DNA of 64,000 nucleotides from Dichetophora obliterata. Taxonomy: Eukaryota > Arthropoda > Insecta > Diptera > Sciomyzidae. The stretch covers positions 109,112,715 to 109,176,714 of the forward strand of contig OY986437.1 in NCBI GenBank assembly GCA_963920525.1. The letters are read 5' to 3'. A model generated the notes under the pieces. The model did no database searches. It had not been told where the DNA came from and was given only the letters and a program-made list of their open reading frames with translations. A program made the position numbers and the translations under genes. This document shows positions 44,067 to 54,832 of this stretch, piece by piece (positions within the stretch are counted from its first letter, which is position 1; each line of letters begins with the position of its first letter).

Positions 44067-45449
44067 AATCTGTCTAGCAGCAGATGTTTCCTAGTTTTAC
44101 TGAAAAACGAACGACTGAGCTTCACTCAAATGGCGAGGAAAGATCTCTCCGTACTGATAGGCGTTATAACAAAACACTGTATTATAGGTAGGCATGACCT
44201 TAGAATGGGGGTTCATGCGATTGAATTCTGCAGGAGTTGCAGGGATGAGGAAGAGGAGGAGTCGGTATCGCATCTCCTCTGTTCACGCCCCGCTTTACAC
44301 CGCAGAAGACAGAACCCAAGTAGAACTTTGCTACCACAGGTTACTTAGGACAAATTTTTTACACGACGTTGCAGCGATACTGATTTGGAAAATATTTTGT
44401 GGGAAAAGTTTGTAAAAATTCCTACTTAGTTTTATTTTCGTTTTAGAAATAAAATGTCATACAATTACGTTATTTTTACTATATTGGCACAATTCCTTTT
44501 TAATACTACTTTACCACTAGGTCACAGAATGTTGTAACGATTTATCAAGTTTTACCTTTAAAAAATGCATCACTCAACTATGGAATAATAACTTAAGATG
44601 TAACCATTTTGTAACAATTAGCTAATTGCGACCCAAGTGAAAGCTCTTTCTATTTAAAATGGTGGACGCAAATTATTATATTTTCCTAACAATTAACATG
44701 AAACTGCTTTTATATTGTATTGTTAAGCTTTTTAACTATGTTTTATTGATTGCTTACATTAAAAACATTGCATTACTGTAATTTGTGTACCATACTTTAC
44801 AAAACTTTTTAAAACATTTTTTATTAATATGAAATTATTATAAAATTTTCTGAACTTATCTTGCGCTTAAATTTTTAAGAAGTTTTGGCTGTTATTTTAC
44901 CGAAAATCTTCTTTCCCATCTACATTTAGCTCCAAAAAATATCCAAAACATTTAATATTATGTTGTATGTACTCCTATATTTCATATAAACTATAATTAT
45001 GAAATAATTTATTATATTTATAGCTGTAAACAAAATTGGCAACTCTGAAATGCATTTATACTAAAATGTAATAAGTAACTTCAAAGTAATTTTCACTAAC
45101 ACAATGTCGGCGTTGTGTTGCACCACTTTCGAAACATAGTGATCTCTGTAACGTAACAAATACGTAACATCATGTCAATGTTGACACAAAAATAAACACT
45201 ACGATGTCGCTGCAACCCAAATATGGACCATAAGTTCTAGTTGGGAAGCATCTAGAAAGCCTCTTTTTTTATGATCTTAGGGATCTTGAGGAGGTAGACG
45301 TTAAGCGTCTACTGCTTTTTATTATTAGTTCAGGGTGGTTTCACGACAGCAATTCGGAAAGGAGGAGTAGATCACCTGTGGTACCACAACGGACCAAATA
45401 TCTGATCTATGTGAGCCGGTCTTTGACCTGCCACCAGTTTAACCTAACC
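44067..45449 (+). mobile_element. 5'-truncated LINE with 13-bp target duplication, interrupted
   Basis: An exact 13-bp target duplication TAACCCTCTCTAG lies at 44054-44066 and 45450-45462. The 3' end is TTTAACCTAACC, the same tail type as the LINE at 20696. Coding at 44100-44400 and at 45235-45440 belongs to one C-terminal region but is separated by about 830 bp of unrelated AT-rich DNA, so a second insertion split it. Confidence 0.88.
44130..45440 (+). pseudogene. LINE ORF2 C-terminus, split and frameshifted
   Basis: The first part reads LIGVITKHCIIGRHDLRMG and a Cys motif FCRSCRDEEEEESVSHLLC, like the LINE at 20696. A frameshift follows near 44310. After the 830-bp insert the frame resumes with DLEEVDVKRLLLFIISSGWF (about 45300), then a short tail. 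Only the end of ORF2 is present. Confidence 0.75.
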
Positions 45450-45462
45450 TAACCCTCTCTAG

Positions 45463-45914
45463 TTAAAACCGTGTCATTAACTTTAACCTTGAAAAACCGC
45501 TTATTTGAGCTAAAACAGTAAAATTCCTTGATGGTGGTTCTGTAGGCCAATAACAAACACTTGAAATGTTCTCACTTATTTTTTGATGTTGCTTTGTGTT
45601 ATTTATAACAAAGATGAGAAAAAATTTAGAAATACGAACTGATAGTTTTTAAAATTCTTTTTATTACTTACCTTACGAAAGGTTTTTTTGTAGAATTGAT
45701 TTAATACCTGTTCTTACTCAATCCTTCTGTCTTTCCTTTATATAACAATACGTAATTAAAGTTGAAAGGTAGCAACAACTACATACAACAATAAGAGAAT
45801 CAGCAACTAAACATTAGGAATGCACTCTAAGATAATGTTAATATTTTTAATTTAATCGACAACATTTGATCGGCATCCCAGCCGCCAGTCGGTGAAATTA
45901 ATTGTTATTATTTT
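45463..45914. other. Non-coding, nothing recognised
   Basis: AT-rich, no supported gene. Confidence 0.4.
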
Positions 45915-45985
45915 CATCAGTCGCAATAAAAGGCTTATTAAGCTCATATTCTCACAGTGAAATGCAATCAAGCAATGCAATTTAA
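45915..45985 (+). promoter_or_regulatory. Second copy of the peptide-gene upstream block
   Basis: 'cagtcgcaataaaaggctta' and 'tgaaatgcaatcaagcaatg' match 35045-35120. Here it lies about 3.1 kb before the paralog at 49147, with two MITEs inserted between, while in the first copy the distance is 270 bp. It may be a displaced enhancer or plain duplicated flank. Confidence 0.5.
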
Positions 45986-46052
45986 ACTAACCCATTAGCA
46001 CATTTTACGAGAATGTGTCAGGGCTCGTTCGATTCCACCGACAGATCGACTG

Positions 46053-46245
46053 TAGCCATGGTAGAAGAATACAGGTATATGCACCAGATGAGAGCATACT
46101 GCCGGAATTGTCAAAACGAAGCAAAACTTTTTCTTTATTTTCTTTTGTTTCCATTCGCCACACAGCTAAATTTGATAGACATGGCAGTATGGAAAGAGAG
46201 CACAGTCAGCGCTGCATATACCTCTATCCTTCTACCATGACTGTA
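46053..46245. mobile_element. Small MITE, about 190 bp
   Basis: Inverted ends share CATGGTAGAAG.ATA.AGGTATATGCA with few changes. TA occurs at both edges (46053-46054 and 46244-46245), but the outermost bases differ. Its inner segment 'attcgccacacagct.aatttga.agacatggcagtatgg' recurs at 7829-7866. Confidence 0.6.
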
Positions 46246-48181
46246 GCGAACAGACAAGTTACAAAAAGAAATATATATGTATATATATACAATTGTTTCT
46301 ATTCCAAACTTAACATTCATTTCCGTGAATTAAAATAATTATCCAGAGTAAATTCTTATTAGAGAAAATTAGAGTCACTAATGCCAATTTAGTAAGCTAT
46401 AACCATAATGACTCTTTTCATTGAAGTCTCAACAGATTACACATCTCAATAAAAAACCTGAAGTGATTATTATAATCACGTTTACACAATTTCCGAATGA
46501 AGGCATGAAAGTTTTGAACTGGCTATAGTTTTAAAGACATTTGTGAAATCGTGAAAAATTGAATTTTGACTGGTACTCCGGAGCATAATGCTAAATAATG
46601 ATTGCTTTTTACAATAAAACTTTTTGTTTTCATTTATATTCTTAATTTAAAAGTAAATTTTAAATTATTATTAAACACTTTTATTAAATATTAAAGTTCA
46701 GATCAAATTTTGAGCCATCGATCACTAAAATCAAACGATTATTTTGATCCCAACGATTTTAAGAAAATTGCTGTACTATTCATTTTTGTGTCTTTTTGCC
46801 ACATTTAAAAGGTAAGGAACGGAAAAAACTCCAAGATCAAGGAAATTAAAGTTAATGTATCTTATTGGTAATGATACTACTTTAATTTTGAAATACTGCC
46901 TAACTCGACCAGACTTATTTTAACTTGGAAATTGTAAATTTACTAAAACACTCGAAGCCCATGTTTTCCAATTGCACAATTAAAAATCTTTGAATAAATT
47001 TTAAACTATTTTAGATTTCATATAGGACATGACCGAAAAGTTATTACTTTTTTATCAATGGAAAAGTCTAAAATTTTTTAATCAAAAAAGGAACGTGTGT
47101 TCTTGATCCAGCTCGAAAAAAATGTACTGTTTTCTTTTCTAAAATTAGATTATTTTTATAAACTTTTCTGTTCACTTAAAATTTTTTAAAAATTTTTTGT
47201 TAACAATTTCCTCAAAAAAAAAAACCTTAATTTAAGTTGGTAGTCAAAAAATATCTAAAAGTTAAATTTTTTGTAGATTAAAATAAATAAAACTGAAGTA
47301 GGGATTAAAAATAGTACTTTTTGGACTAAGAACTTCTTAGAACCAAAGTTTGGATTAAAAATTAGTTTAAAAGTTTTAGCCGTGATGAATAAAATAAAGC
47401 CCTGTAATGAAATAAGAACCAAATCTATTCGAAATAAAACAAAAAATAAATTTTTTCAAAAGTTGTCTACATTAGTAAAACCACTCTCATAAGATTTTCG
47501 ATTGTATAGTTCCCGGAAACAATCTCAACCTTCTTTAACAATCTTCTTCTCAACCTGCGCAGTAAATTTACAAACTGATTTCAGAAAAGTTGTACCATTT
47601 ATAAGATCAAGATTTTTTTACGTCAGTTTGAAAGATGATTGAAAGAAATAGATGCAGGTGCATGTGCTTGAGTTTTGGTCGAGCAAAACAAAAAGAAGGA
47701 AAAGTAACTGCAAAACTTTCCCTGGTGTTTTTTTAAACAAATAAATTCGTTGAAATTTCCGTAAGGAGAGGTGCACTTTTACAGTGCACGCCCACCAGGG
47801 AAATCAGTAAAACGCTCAAGTACTCAATTTAACAATATAAGGAATATCTAAATTTTTTTGAACGGTGGTTAGGAGTTAGTCAGTAAATTTATAAAAACCC
47901 TAAACATTTGTTTATTGACCCAATAGTTCCGTAGTAATCTAGAAGAAATGTGCCAACTGTTTATAATATAGCATGAAAAGAAAGAGTTTTTTACGCTATC
48001 ATTGGTTCATACAGCTCCAAGGGATAAGAATGATGCCGCAACCTTCTCCGTAAAATCCGTAAGCGATTCTTGTCCGAAAAATTTGTGGCGCAATTCTATG
48101 AATTATTTATTTATTTGATAGTGCTATAAACATATGTTTTTACAGGAAATTCCAACTTGCATTTCAATTTGTATTTCCCAC
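46246..48181. other. Non-coding; one hairpin
   Basis: No gene supported. At 47719-47803, TTTCCCTGGTG and CACCAGGGAAA bound an 85-bp snap-back region, which also contains the hairpin GTGCACTTTTACAGTGCAC. Confidence 0.4.
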
Positions 48182-48184
48182 TTA

Positions 48185-48608
48185 TAGTTCGATTCTGTGC
48201 GTTACCGGTAATAGTAATCTTGTTACCGAAATTCGTTACCGCTCTTAGCAATCGGTATTCTGTGCACTCTGTAACGCTGAAATAAAGCACTCGCAGTTCT
48301 GTGTGAGAGTGTGGTGAAACAAAAAAAAAAGTAAAAAACAGAAGTAAATGCAAAGAATTAATTAAATTTTGCTAACTTTAAAATAACGAACTACGCCAGC
48401 GGTTTTATATTAATTTTGTTCGCAGCCACTCAGAGCAGCTGCAAGTTATACAAATGCCAGCTGTTTTGCTTGTTACCACCTAAAGAGATGGTAACAATAT
48501 TTATCGGTAACGCTTGGTTGCAGAATACCAAAATTGTGTAAAAGTTACCTACCATAAGGTGAATTTCTTCGGTAATAAGATTAGCGTTACCGCGACAGAA
48601 TCGATCTG
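48185..48608. mobile_element. Possible PIF/Harbinger-type MITE, 424 bp
   Basis: Inverted ends read TAGTTCGATTCTGTGCG.. on the left and CAGATCGATTCTGTCGCGGT on the right in reverse. Matching blocks continue as 'gtaacgctaatcttattacc'. TTA occurs at 48182-48184 and 48609-48611, fitting the 3-bp TWA duplication of Harbinger elements. No coding. Confidence 0.6.
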
Positions 48609-48611
48609 TTA

Positions 48612-49073
48612 ATAAAACAGCTGTTTTATGTCAAAAGCATGTTTGAAAATTCGAGGCGAATTTTTCGCACGGGTTAAATAAATAGTTGCATTTTTTTGTT
48701 CAAGGGCACACATAAAACTCGGAGGAATAAGACTTCGGGTGGAATTTACAATAAGGCAGATTGATTGGATTTTATTAAGGAATACCACCCATTTTACACC
48801 ATTTGCAAGAAGCCAGAAAAGCAGCTTATAAACACTTCTTCTTTATGACTTCTATTTATACAACTGTTTAAAATTTCATAAATTTTCCCTCTTCTGGTAC
48901 ATTCCTTTCGTAGCCCACAACTCAATGGGTTAACATGCAATTAAAAAAATGTGCAATTAAAAGGGCATAATTTATCTATGTATTTATTTTTATTTACACT
49001 ACAAATCATCAAACAATGGCAAATAAATTTTATTGTAGATCTCAAATGAGCTATATCAAGTTACAAGTTTTTT
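48612..49073. other. Upstream flank of peptide gene 2
   Basis: Non-coding. Between the MITE and the TATA box I see no repeat ends or conserved block beyond the promoter itself. Confidence 0.4.
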
Positions 49074-49083
49074 TATATAAAAG
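49074..49083 (+). promoter_or_regulatory. TATA box of 56-aa peptide gene 2
   Basis: TATATAAAAG then CTTAGTAAATTCTT lies 64 bp before the ATG, in the same sequence context as the paralog's promoter at 35319. Confidence 0.75.
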
Positions 49084-49146
49084 CTTAGTAAATTCTTGTT
49101 GGAGCATCAGTTCTTACTTTGAAATCTTAAAACAAACAACCTTAAA

Positions 49147-49317
49147 ATGCATTTTTCTTTGGGTTTTTTGCTAGTGTTTCTAATTGTTGCATCGGTCCAA
49201 ATCTTAGCAGCTGTGGCTCGACCATCGGACGAATCAAATTTCTTCGGTTTTCCTCAAATGTTGCTGGTCCCTAGTGATTTAGAGCAGACGAACGGATTAA
49301 ATCATCATGATGGTTAA
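49147..49317 (+). CDS. 56-aa secreted peptide, paralog 2
   Basis: It has the same length and plan as the gene at 35390. The signal peptide MHFSLGFLLVFLIVASVQIL is cut near Ala24 (..AAVA). The mature part starts RPSDES, followed by FFGFPQ, LLVP, DLEQTNGL and the His-His-Asp-Gly end. Of 11 differences from paralog 1, four are in the signal peptide core and seven in the mature part (for example His43 to Ser and Gly52 to Asn). The conserved frame and end, with no indel, argue for selection on the peptide. A TATA box lies 64 bp upstream and AATAAA signals at 49404. Function unknown. Confidence 0.85.
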   Translation: MHFSLGFLLVFLIVASVQILAAVARPSDESNFFGFPQMLLVPSDLEQTNGLNHHDG

Positions 49318-49403
49318 GGATATGGATCGAAAAATTAAAAAACTGCAATGAATACTATGTAAAAATAACTGTTTAGTATAAAAATTTTACTACATTTCGA
49401 AAT

Positions 49404-49416
49404 AATAAAAAATAAA
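49404..49416 (+). promoter_or_regulatory. Poly(A) signals of 56-aa peptide gene 2
   Basis: Two AATAAA hexamers (49404-49409 and 49411-49416) lie about 90 bp after the stop. Confidence 0.6.
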
Positions 49417-49467
49417 TATATGAGTTATGCAAGAAAATAATTGGTATCTGTCGTTTAATTGATTATA

Positions 49468-51111
49468 CACTAAAAAAAAGCGGAGTAAATAAAGTCATAT
49501 TTGGAGTCAATTTAACTCTTTTCGTGCATGGTATTTTGCCAAAGCTGTAAAAACTATATATAACTCCGTTTGTGTGTTAAATTTTCTTAAAAATTGGATT
49601 TGTTTGTAAAGTCGTAATGACTCCGTTCTGAGTTGTTTTAGGGTTGAGAAATTGAGAATTTTTAGATTTTGAGCTCACTAAAAAAAACTAGAATCAACTC
49701 ATTTAAATGCAGCATGAAGCTTTAAAAATAAACAAACTCACCCACAAAGGAGTCAACTAAAGAACCCGTAATTTCTTTTGTGTTAAATTATTTTTATTTA
49801 TTTCTTATTTCAATTGAATACAAAGGAAATTAAAGACATGGTTAATGCAGAAAACAGAATCTCTTCTCCATACTCACAGAGCAGCTTATCCACGATTTGG
49901 CAATTTTGAATCTCTATAATTTCTTACAAAACAAAACTTTTTTTACTTTTGAGCTTAAATTGCGCTCAACTCTCAAAATTTGTTTCAAAGGTGTTTATTT
50001 CTTTGATTTTAAGGGGAATTTTTCAAAAAAGGGATTCTTGTATTTAACATATTTGAAAAAAGAAATAAATATTTGAGTGCTGTAGTTTTGTTCGTTGAAT
50101 GAAGGAAAAGATATTTTTTAAGCATTTATCAAAATGTAGTAAGGATTAAACAACAGGGTGAACGCTAGGTTTTTTAAAAGTTTTTTAAAAGATGAGTTAA
50201 TTGTGTTCCTATACTAATGCAAAAATGGATGTGACATTTAATTTAATATGCTTAATTCCGACATACATTGATGCTAGAATAATTAAATATGTACAAAAAT
50301 AGGTAGAATATTCTCAAGGCAATTTGAGTTAAGTAAGCAGGGTTGCCTAAATGTCGTGATACATACATTAACAATTTATTTATTAGTGTTTAATGCAGTT
50401 TCGTTAATAAAATATGGTAATATGTGACTTTAGTATGCTCCAAAAACTCATAAATTCCTTTAAATAAATGTATGTATCTTGACTTTTATTAAAACAACTG
50501 TTGTATACCAATTTTAATAAAATTGTTTAGTGTCCCAAAATTTTCTACAAAAAATACATCGCAGGCTAAAAAAAAAAATTAGAGTAAAGTGTGTGTACAG
50601 TACATAAGGGAAACTTCTTATTTCACTTCGATAAAGATATACGAAAACATCTAACACGCAATAGTAAAAACGGCTCTTTATTATCATTATGCAACACTTA
50701 ATTCTTACAGCACACTTGATTTGCTTGTCAAAATATTTGAGTACTTTCTCTTCATTCAAAGTAAAACGAACAAACGGAAATATTTGCTCGAGCAGACTCT
50801 GTTTCGTGCTAAACATAACTCCGTTTCAGCTTTAAAATACAAAGACGTTCTTCATAGATTGTTGCAATAAGTTTTAATGGAGCTAAAAGGACAAATGTTC
50901 GGAGAAGATGCAGAGTTAATTTGAAACTGCTTTTAATTTACTCCAAGCTTTGAAAATGAGTTGTATAAAACAAAAAAAGTTTTATATTAACAAAAAAAAA
51001 ATATTGATCCAATTCATTTTGCGATTTACGGCGACAAATTAGTTTTAACTTCTCAAAAACTCTTTTGGCTCATGAAAAAACTTGGGTTAACTCCGCACAT
51101 TTTTTTCGGTG
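49468..51111. mobile_element. TA-flanked TIR element, 1644 bp, non-autonomous
   Basis: Inverted ends read CACTAAAAAAAAGCGGAGT on the left and CACCGAAAAAAATGTGCGGA on the right in reverse, with TA at 49466-49467 and 51112-51113. GAGTCAA/GAGTTAA/ACTCCG motifs are scattered inside both ends. No transposase could be read in any frame. It starts 151 bp after the stop of peptide gene 2. Confidence 0.65.
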
Positions 51112-51113
51112 TA

Positions 51114-53197
51114 GGCGACTTTTTGAAATTTAATTCGTAATGTGATTCTACCAGTCTACACGGTTTTGGTTTAGTTTAAATAAATAATATAGAGGAATAA
51201 AACGTGGAAAATTTTGAGGAAAATTTGTATTGTGTTTACGGATGAGTTTGGTTTTCATACGAATGCATGAATGTATTCTCTTTGTTTTCATTTGGAGTAA
51301 GTTCTAAAATTAGTTACATAATTCAAATTACTTACCGACCACCCTACTTTTTTCATCATCATCTGATTTTCATAAAACTACTGAGTTATTTATTCATCTT
51401 TTTTTTTTTTTTTTTTAGCGAACACTTAAAGCTTGCTTGGAGTTAATAGTTCAAAAAAATGTAGCAAAAATAAAATACTTATGTACCAGAATAGGCTAAC
51501 AATGTCGTAAAACTATTTTTTTTCTTAAACTTCGTCGAAAAAGTTCCTGAATCATAATCCCCCAATATCACTTCTTTGTTATGGTGTTGGTGAAATTTAT
51601 TCCTTTCGTATGTCAATCATTGGGACGTGGTTAAGACTCGTTGAAGTAATCATGTAGTCGCTTTCGTAAGCTTTCATGTCTTTCTATCCCTCGATCAAGT
51701 TGGGTGAGTGGCAAAATATAATTAAAATTAAAGAAAACAATTTAGCTTTTGGTATTTACATATTTAGTCATCTACAACTCAATCTCTGGATATATTTGCA
51801 TTTTTTGCTAAGTCCCAGTGAACAATAGCAAGGGTACGAAAAACTACTAGCAGGCCTTGAATAGAACATTTTTCAGACCTTCCGCTCTCGTTACTTTAAA
51901 GAAGCTAATAGAAGGGGATATACCATATTATACAGTTTTTTCTCTATTTTTTATGCATATCTTTGATCTCTTTTTACGTGTTTTTTATGCCAGATTAGTT
52001 TCAAACTCCTTTTTTACTATTATTATATCATGCTTTAAAAAGTATTTATATCTTATTTTTTAAGAAAAAACTACCCCAGTAGAATGTGAGAAGGCCGGCT
52101 TAGTTGTGTAAATGATTTTATTATATAGAAAAATTGCTAAATTTGTTAAAATTGTTAAATTGTGAATGAGCGATACTTTATTTGTTAAAAGGCTACCTGG
52201 GCTGCTTCGTTTTGCTTATTGTATTTAGTGCTATCGGTTTTTTCCTATAAATTGTTAGCTAGTTTTGCATTGCTTGCATTTTTTTCTAAATTTTTTTGTT
52301 TTGCTTCGTTTACTGCTTGTTGTACTGAGGCGCCGCCACTTAAAATAATTATAACATTAGTAGTGCCAATATCACCAAGTACTTCATAAAGCACCTGAGA
52401 AAGTACGGTCCATAAACTTTAAATGTTCAAGCATAAGTAGTGAAGTACTTGGTACTTATTTTTAAAGTATCTGGGTACTTGCACTTACGTGGTATTGAAT
52501 AAAGTATATACTTAGTACTCCCCAGGTACTACGACCCTTGAGATTATATTAAAGTACATTGGAAGGATGAATAAAGATTAAAAAACTAGATACTATTAGC
52601 GTTTTCACAAGCTGTCGTATTGTTGTATTGTCATATTTTTTTCACAACAGTTGTATATTTTTTGTTGTTGCTTTCCACATAAAACTAATTTACGACAATA
52701 CAATCGCCTACTGTTTCTCATATTTCAACAGTGCTGTTCTTTCTTGTTACGAATTTGTTATTATCGTGTACATTTTATAAGTAACATCACTACCATAACA
52801 GCTTTTCTTTTTATTTTGTGAGGCAAACGTGGACTTTAAAACTCATAATAATTGATGATTCAAGTCGTTATTTTTTACTTGATTTAAACATAACAAGGTC
52901 AAGTCTTTATTTTTTGACCAAAGCTCTTATACTTCAGTAAAATATTTATGTGTGCACAAATATTTTCTATTTGTTCTCCTTGGTTTATAACAATACAATT
53001 TTTTTTCAGTTTGCAAATATAATAGCAAATATTTATATGGGCATAATTGCTTTTTTTTTTGTGTTTTAACTGCTGTAACATAAAAATTACGAAATTTTGT
53101 TGATAACCTTAGTAAGAAAAACCATAAACATAACAATAATACATTTTTGGAACAAAATATGAGCACATTTTAGAGTTATCTTATTTTTCAAATAAAA
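51114..53197. other. Non-coding AT-rich DNA
   Basis: No supported gene. Short matches 'gaagtacttggtactt' and 'tactccccaggtact' near 52440-52530 and an inverted GTATTGTC / GACAATAC pair (52640 and 52695) hint at old repeats without definable ends. Confidence 0.4.
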
Positions 53198-54165
53198 ATG
53201 CCACGAAGAACCATTGTATCTGAAGAAGATCGTTGAAATATAAAAGGCTTAAATGAAGCCGGTATAAAAGTAGGTGCTATAGTTTCCAGGACAAATCATT
53301 ACCGAAACACCCTAACAAATTTTTTAAAAGACCCTAGCAACTATGCTATAATCAAGCATACTGAAAGAATATTCGTGTTTGACCAACGGCACAAAAGATG
53401 AATTCGACGTCTTGCTGTGCAGAAAGAGAAGAGTTGTGGTGAAATTGTTGCGCATTTGGATCTAAGGGTTACCAGAAGCAGAATCTAATAAATTTTGGAT
53501 GAAAATTCCAACGTTAGTTATGAATCGCCATTCTCTCAACCCAGGCTTCTACCATGACACATTGCGACCAGTCTAGCATATGCTAAAAATACAAATTTTG
53601 TGAGAAAGAATTTGGGAATGTCATATTAAGTGATGGGAAATGGTTTCACATTGACGGGCCTGAAGGTTGACAGAAATACCGGCTCAATTTGCGATAGCCA
53701 CGACAAATTAGATATGCGCGCAACCATGGCCATGCATGGGCGGGGATCATTGATGATTTCAGTTGGTTTCAGATACTTCGAAAGTCTTTCCTGTATTTTG
53801 TTTCATGCAACTCGAATGCACAAATGTATACTAAGTTATTAGATGATGTGTTTATTGAGTTCACATGCTATAAATACCAGGATAACTGGACTTTTCAGCT
53901 GTTGGACGCACCAACAAATTCTTTCCGAGCTACAGCAGAAATATACCCGTACTGTAGTGACCTGCTGTTAGTCATTCCTTAAATCCTATCGATAACCTGT
54001 GGGGAATTATATCGGCCCAAGTTTATAAAAATGAGCGCCAGTTCGAGTCGATGAAGCAACTAAAAACAGTTCTTTAAGATGAATTGCAGAAAATCAATGG
54101 CTACATCCTCAGATCGTTGATGTACTGCATGCCTTTCACGTCATATATAAGAAAGGAAGACATAT
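53198..54165 (+). pseudogene. Second Tc1-family transposase, heavily degraded
   Basis: It starts MPRRTIVSEEDR and soon meets a stop. The HTH region (GLNEAGIKVGAIVSRT), the first catalytic motif (LSDGKWFHIDGPEG, about 53620), MAMHGRGSLMISV-like and NPIDNLWGIISAQVYKN (about 53985, with Asp in place of the final Glu) are all recognisable across several frames. It is about 320 codons long, as expected for the family. It differs clearly from the Tc1 copies at 549 and 57319, so it is a separate lineage. Confidence 0.82.
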
Positions 54166-54832
54166 TTTTTTATAAAATCTATATATATTTCTATTTTATT
54201 CCATAAAATCAATAAAAATAGGTTTTGCACATATAAATATTTTCTATATACTTTTTAAATACAAGATAGTTTTTTTAATAGCAAAAAGTTTTTTTAATAA
54301 TCCATATCTTGTTTTACGTATAAGTCCTTAATACTATTTCAATAAAAAAATAATATGAAAACAAATGAAGTTATGTTTGCTTAGAATTGCATTTGAAGTG
54401 TTGCACATATAATTATTGTTGGTTGGTTTAGATGGTGATTCTACATACAAGTAGGATCCAAGTAGCTCTAGTGAGCCGTTTTGATACCATAACCTCGTGT
54501 TTCTGTTGGTTGAGTGGGTAACGCGTCGTAATCATCCGGTGCGGTTGATGAACGTTAGGAGATTGTTGATTTTTGTTGTTGAAAGTTCCTGTGTTATTGT
54601 GTATTTGCCAATTTTTTTTTTGCTATTTCTTTAACGAAAGTTAAACTTTTCTAAGAAATTGCTCATTAACTCCAATTTATAAAATAGCTCTATTCTAACT
54701 ACTGAACCATCCCCAATTTAGTTTTGGCGTTGCACAGCACCTTTTTGATGTTCAAATAGAGCTTAAAAAGAGAGCTTTATTTCTCGCTCTTAAGATCTTA
54801 AAAATAAAGAAATTATTAACTAATTATTTAAA
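54166..54832. other. Non-coding flank of the Tc1 remnant
   Basis: A block at 54440-54560 ('ggatccaagtagctctagtgagccgtttt', then 'tggttgagtgggtaacgcg') has the look of a degraded LINE or SINE, but I could not name it. Confidence 0.4.

Noticed and set aside
44370..45214. MITE bounded by GTTGCAGCGA and TCGCTGCAAC
   Set aside because: The left match falls within LINE coding sequence, and no target duplication is present; the 10-bp match may be chance.
50514..50816. 100-codon minus-strand frame inside the TIR element at 49468
   Set aside because: No DDE motif, HTH or other transposase feature; probably chance.
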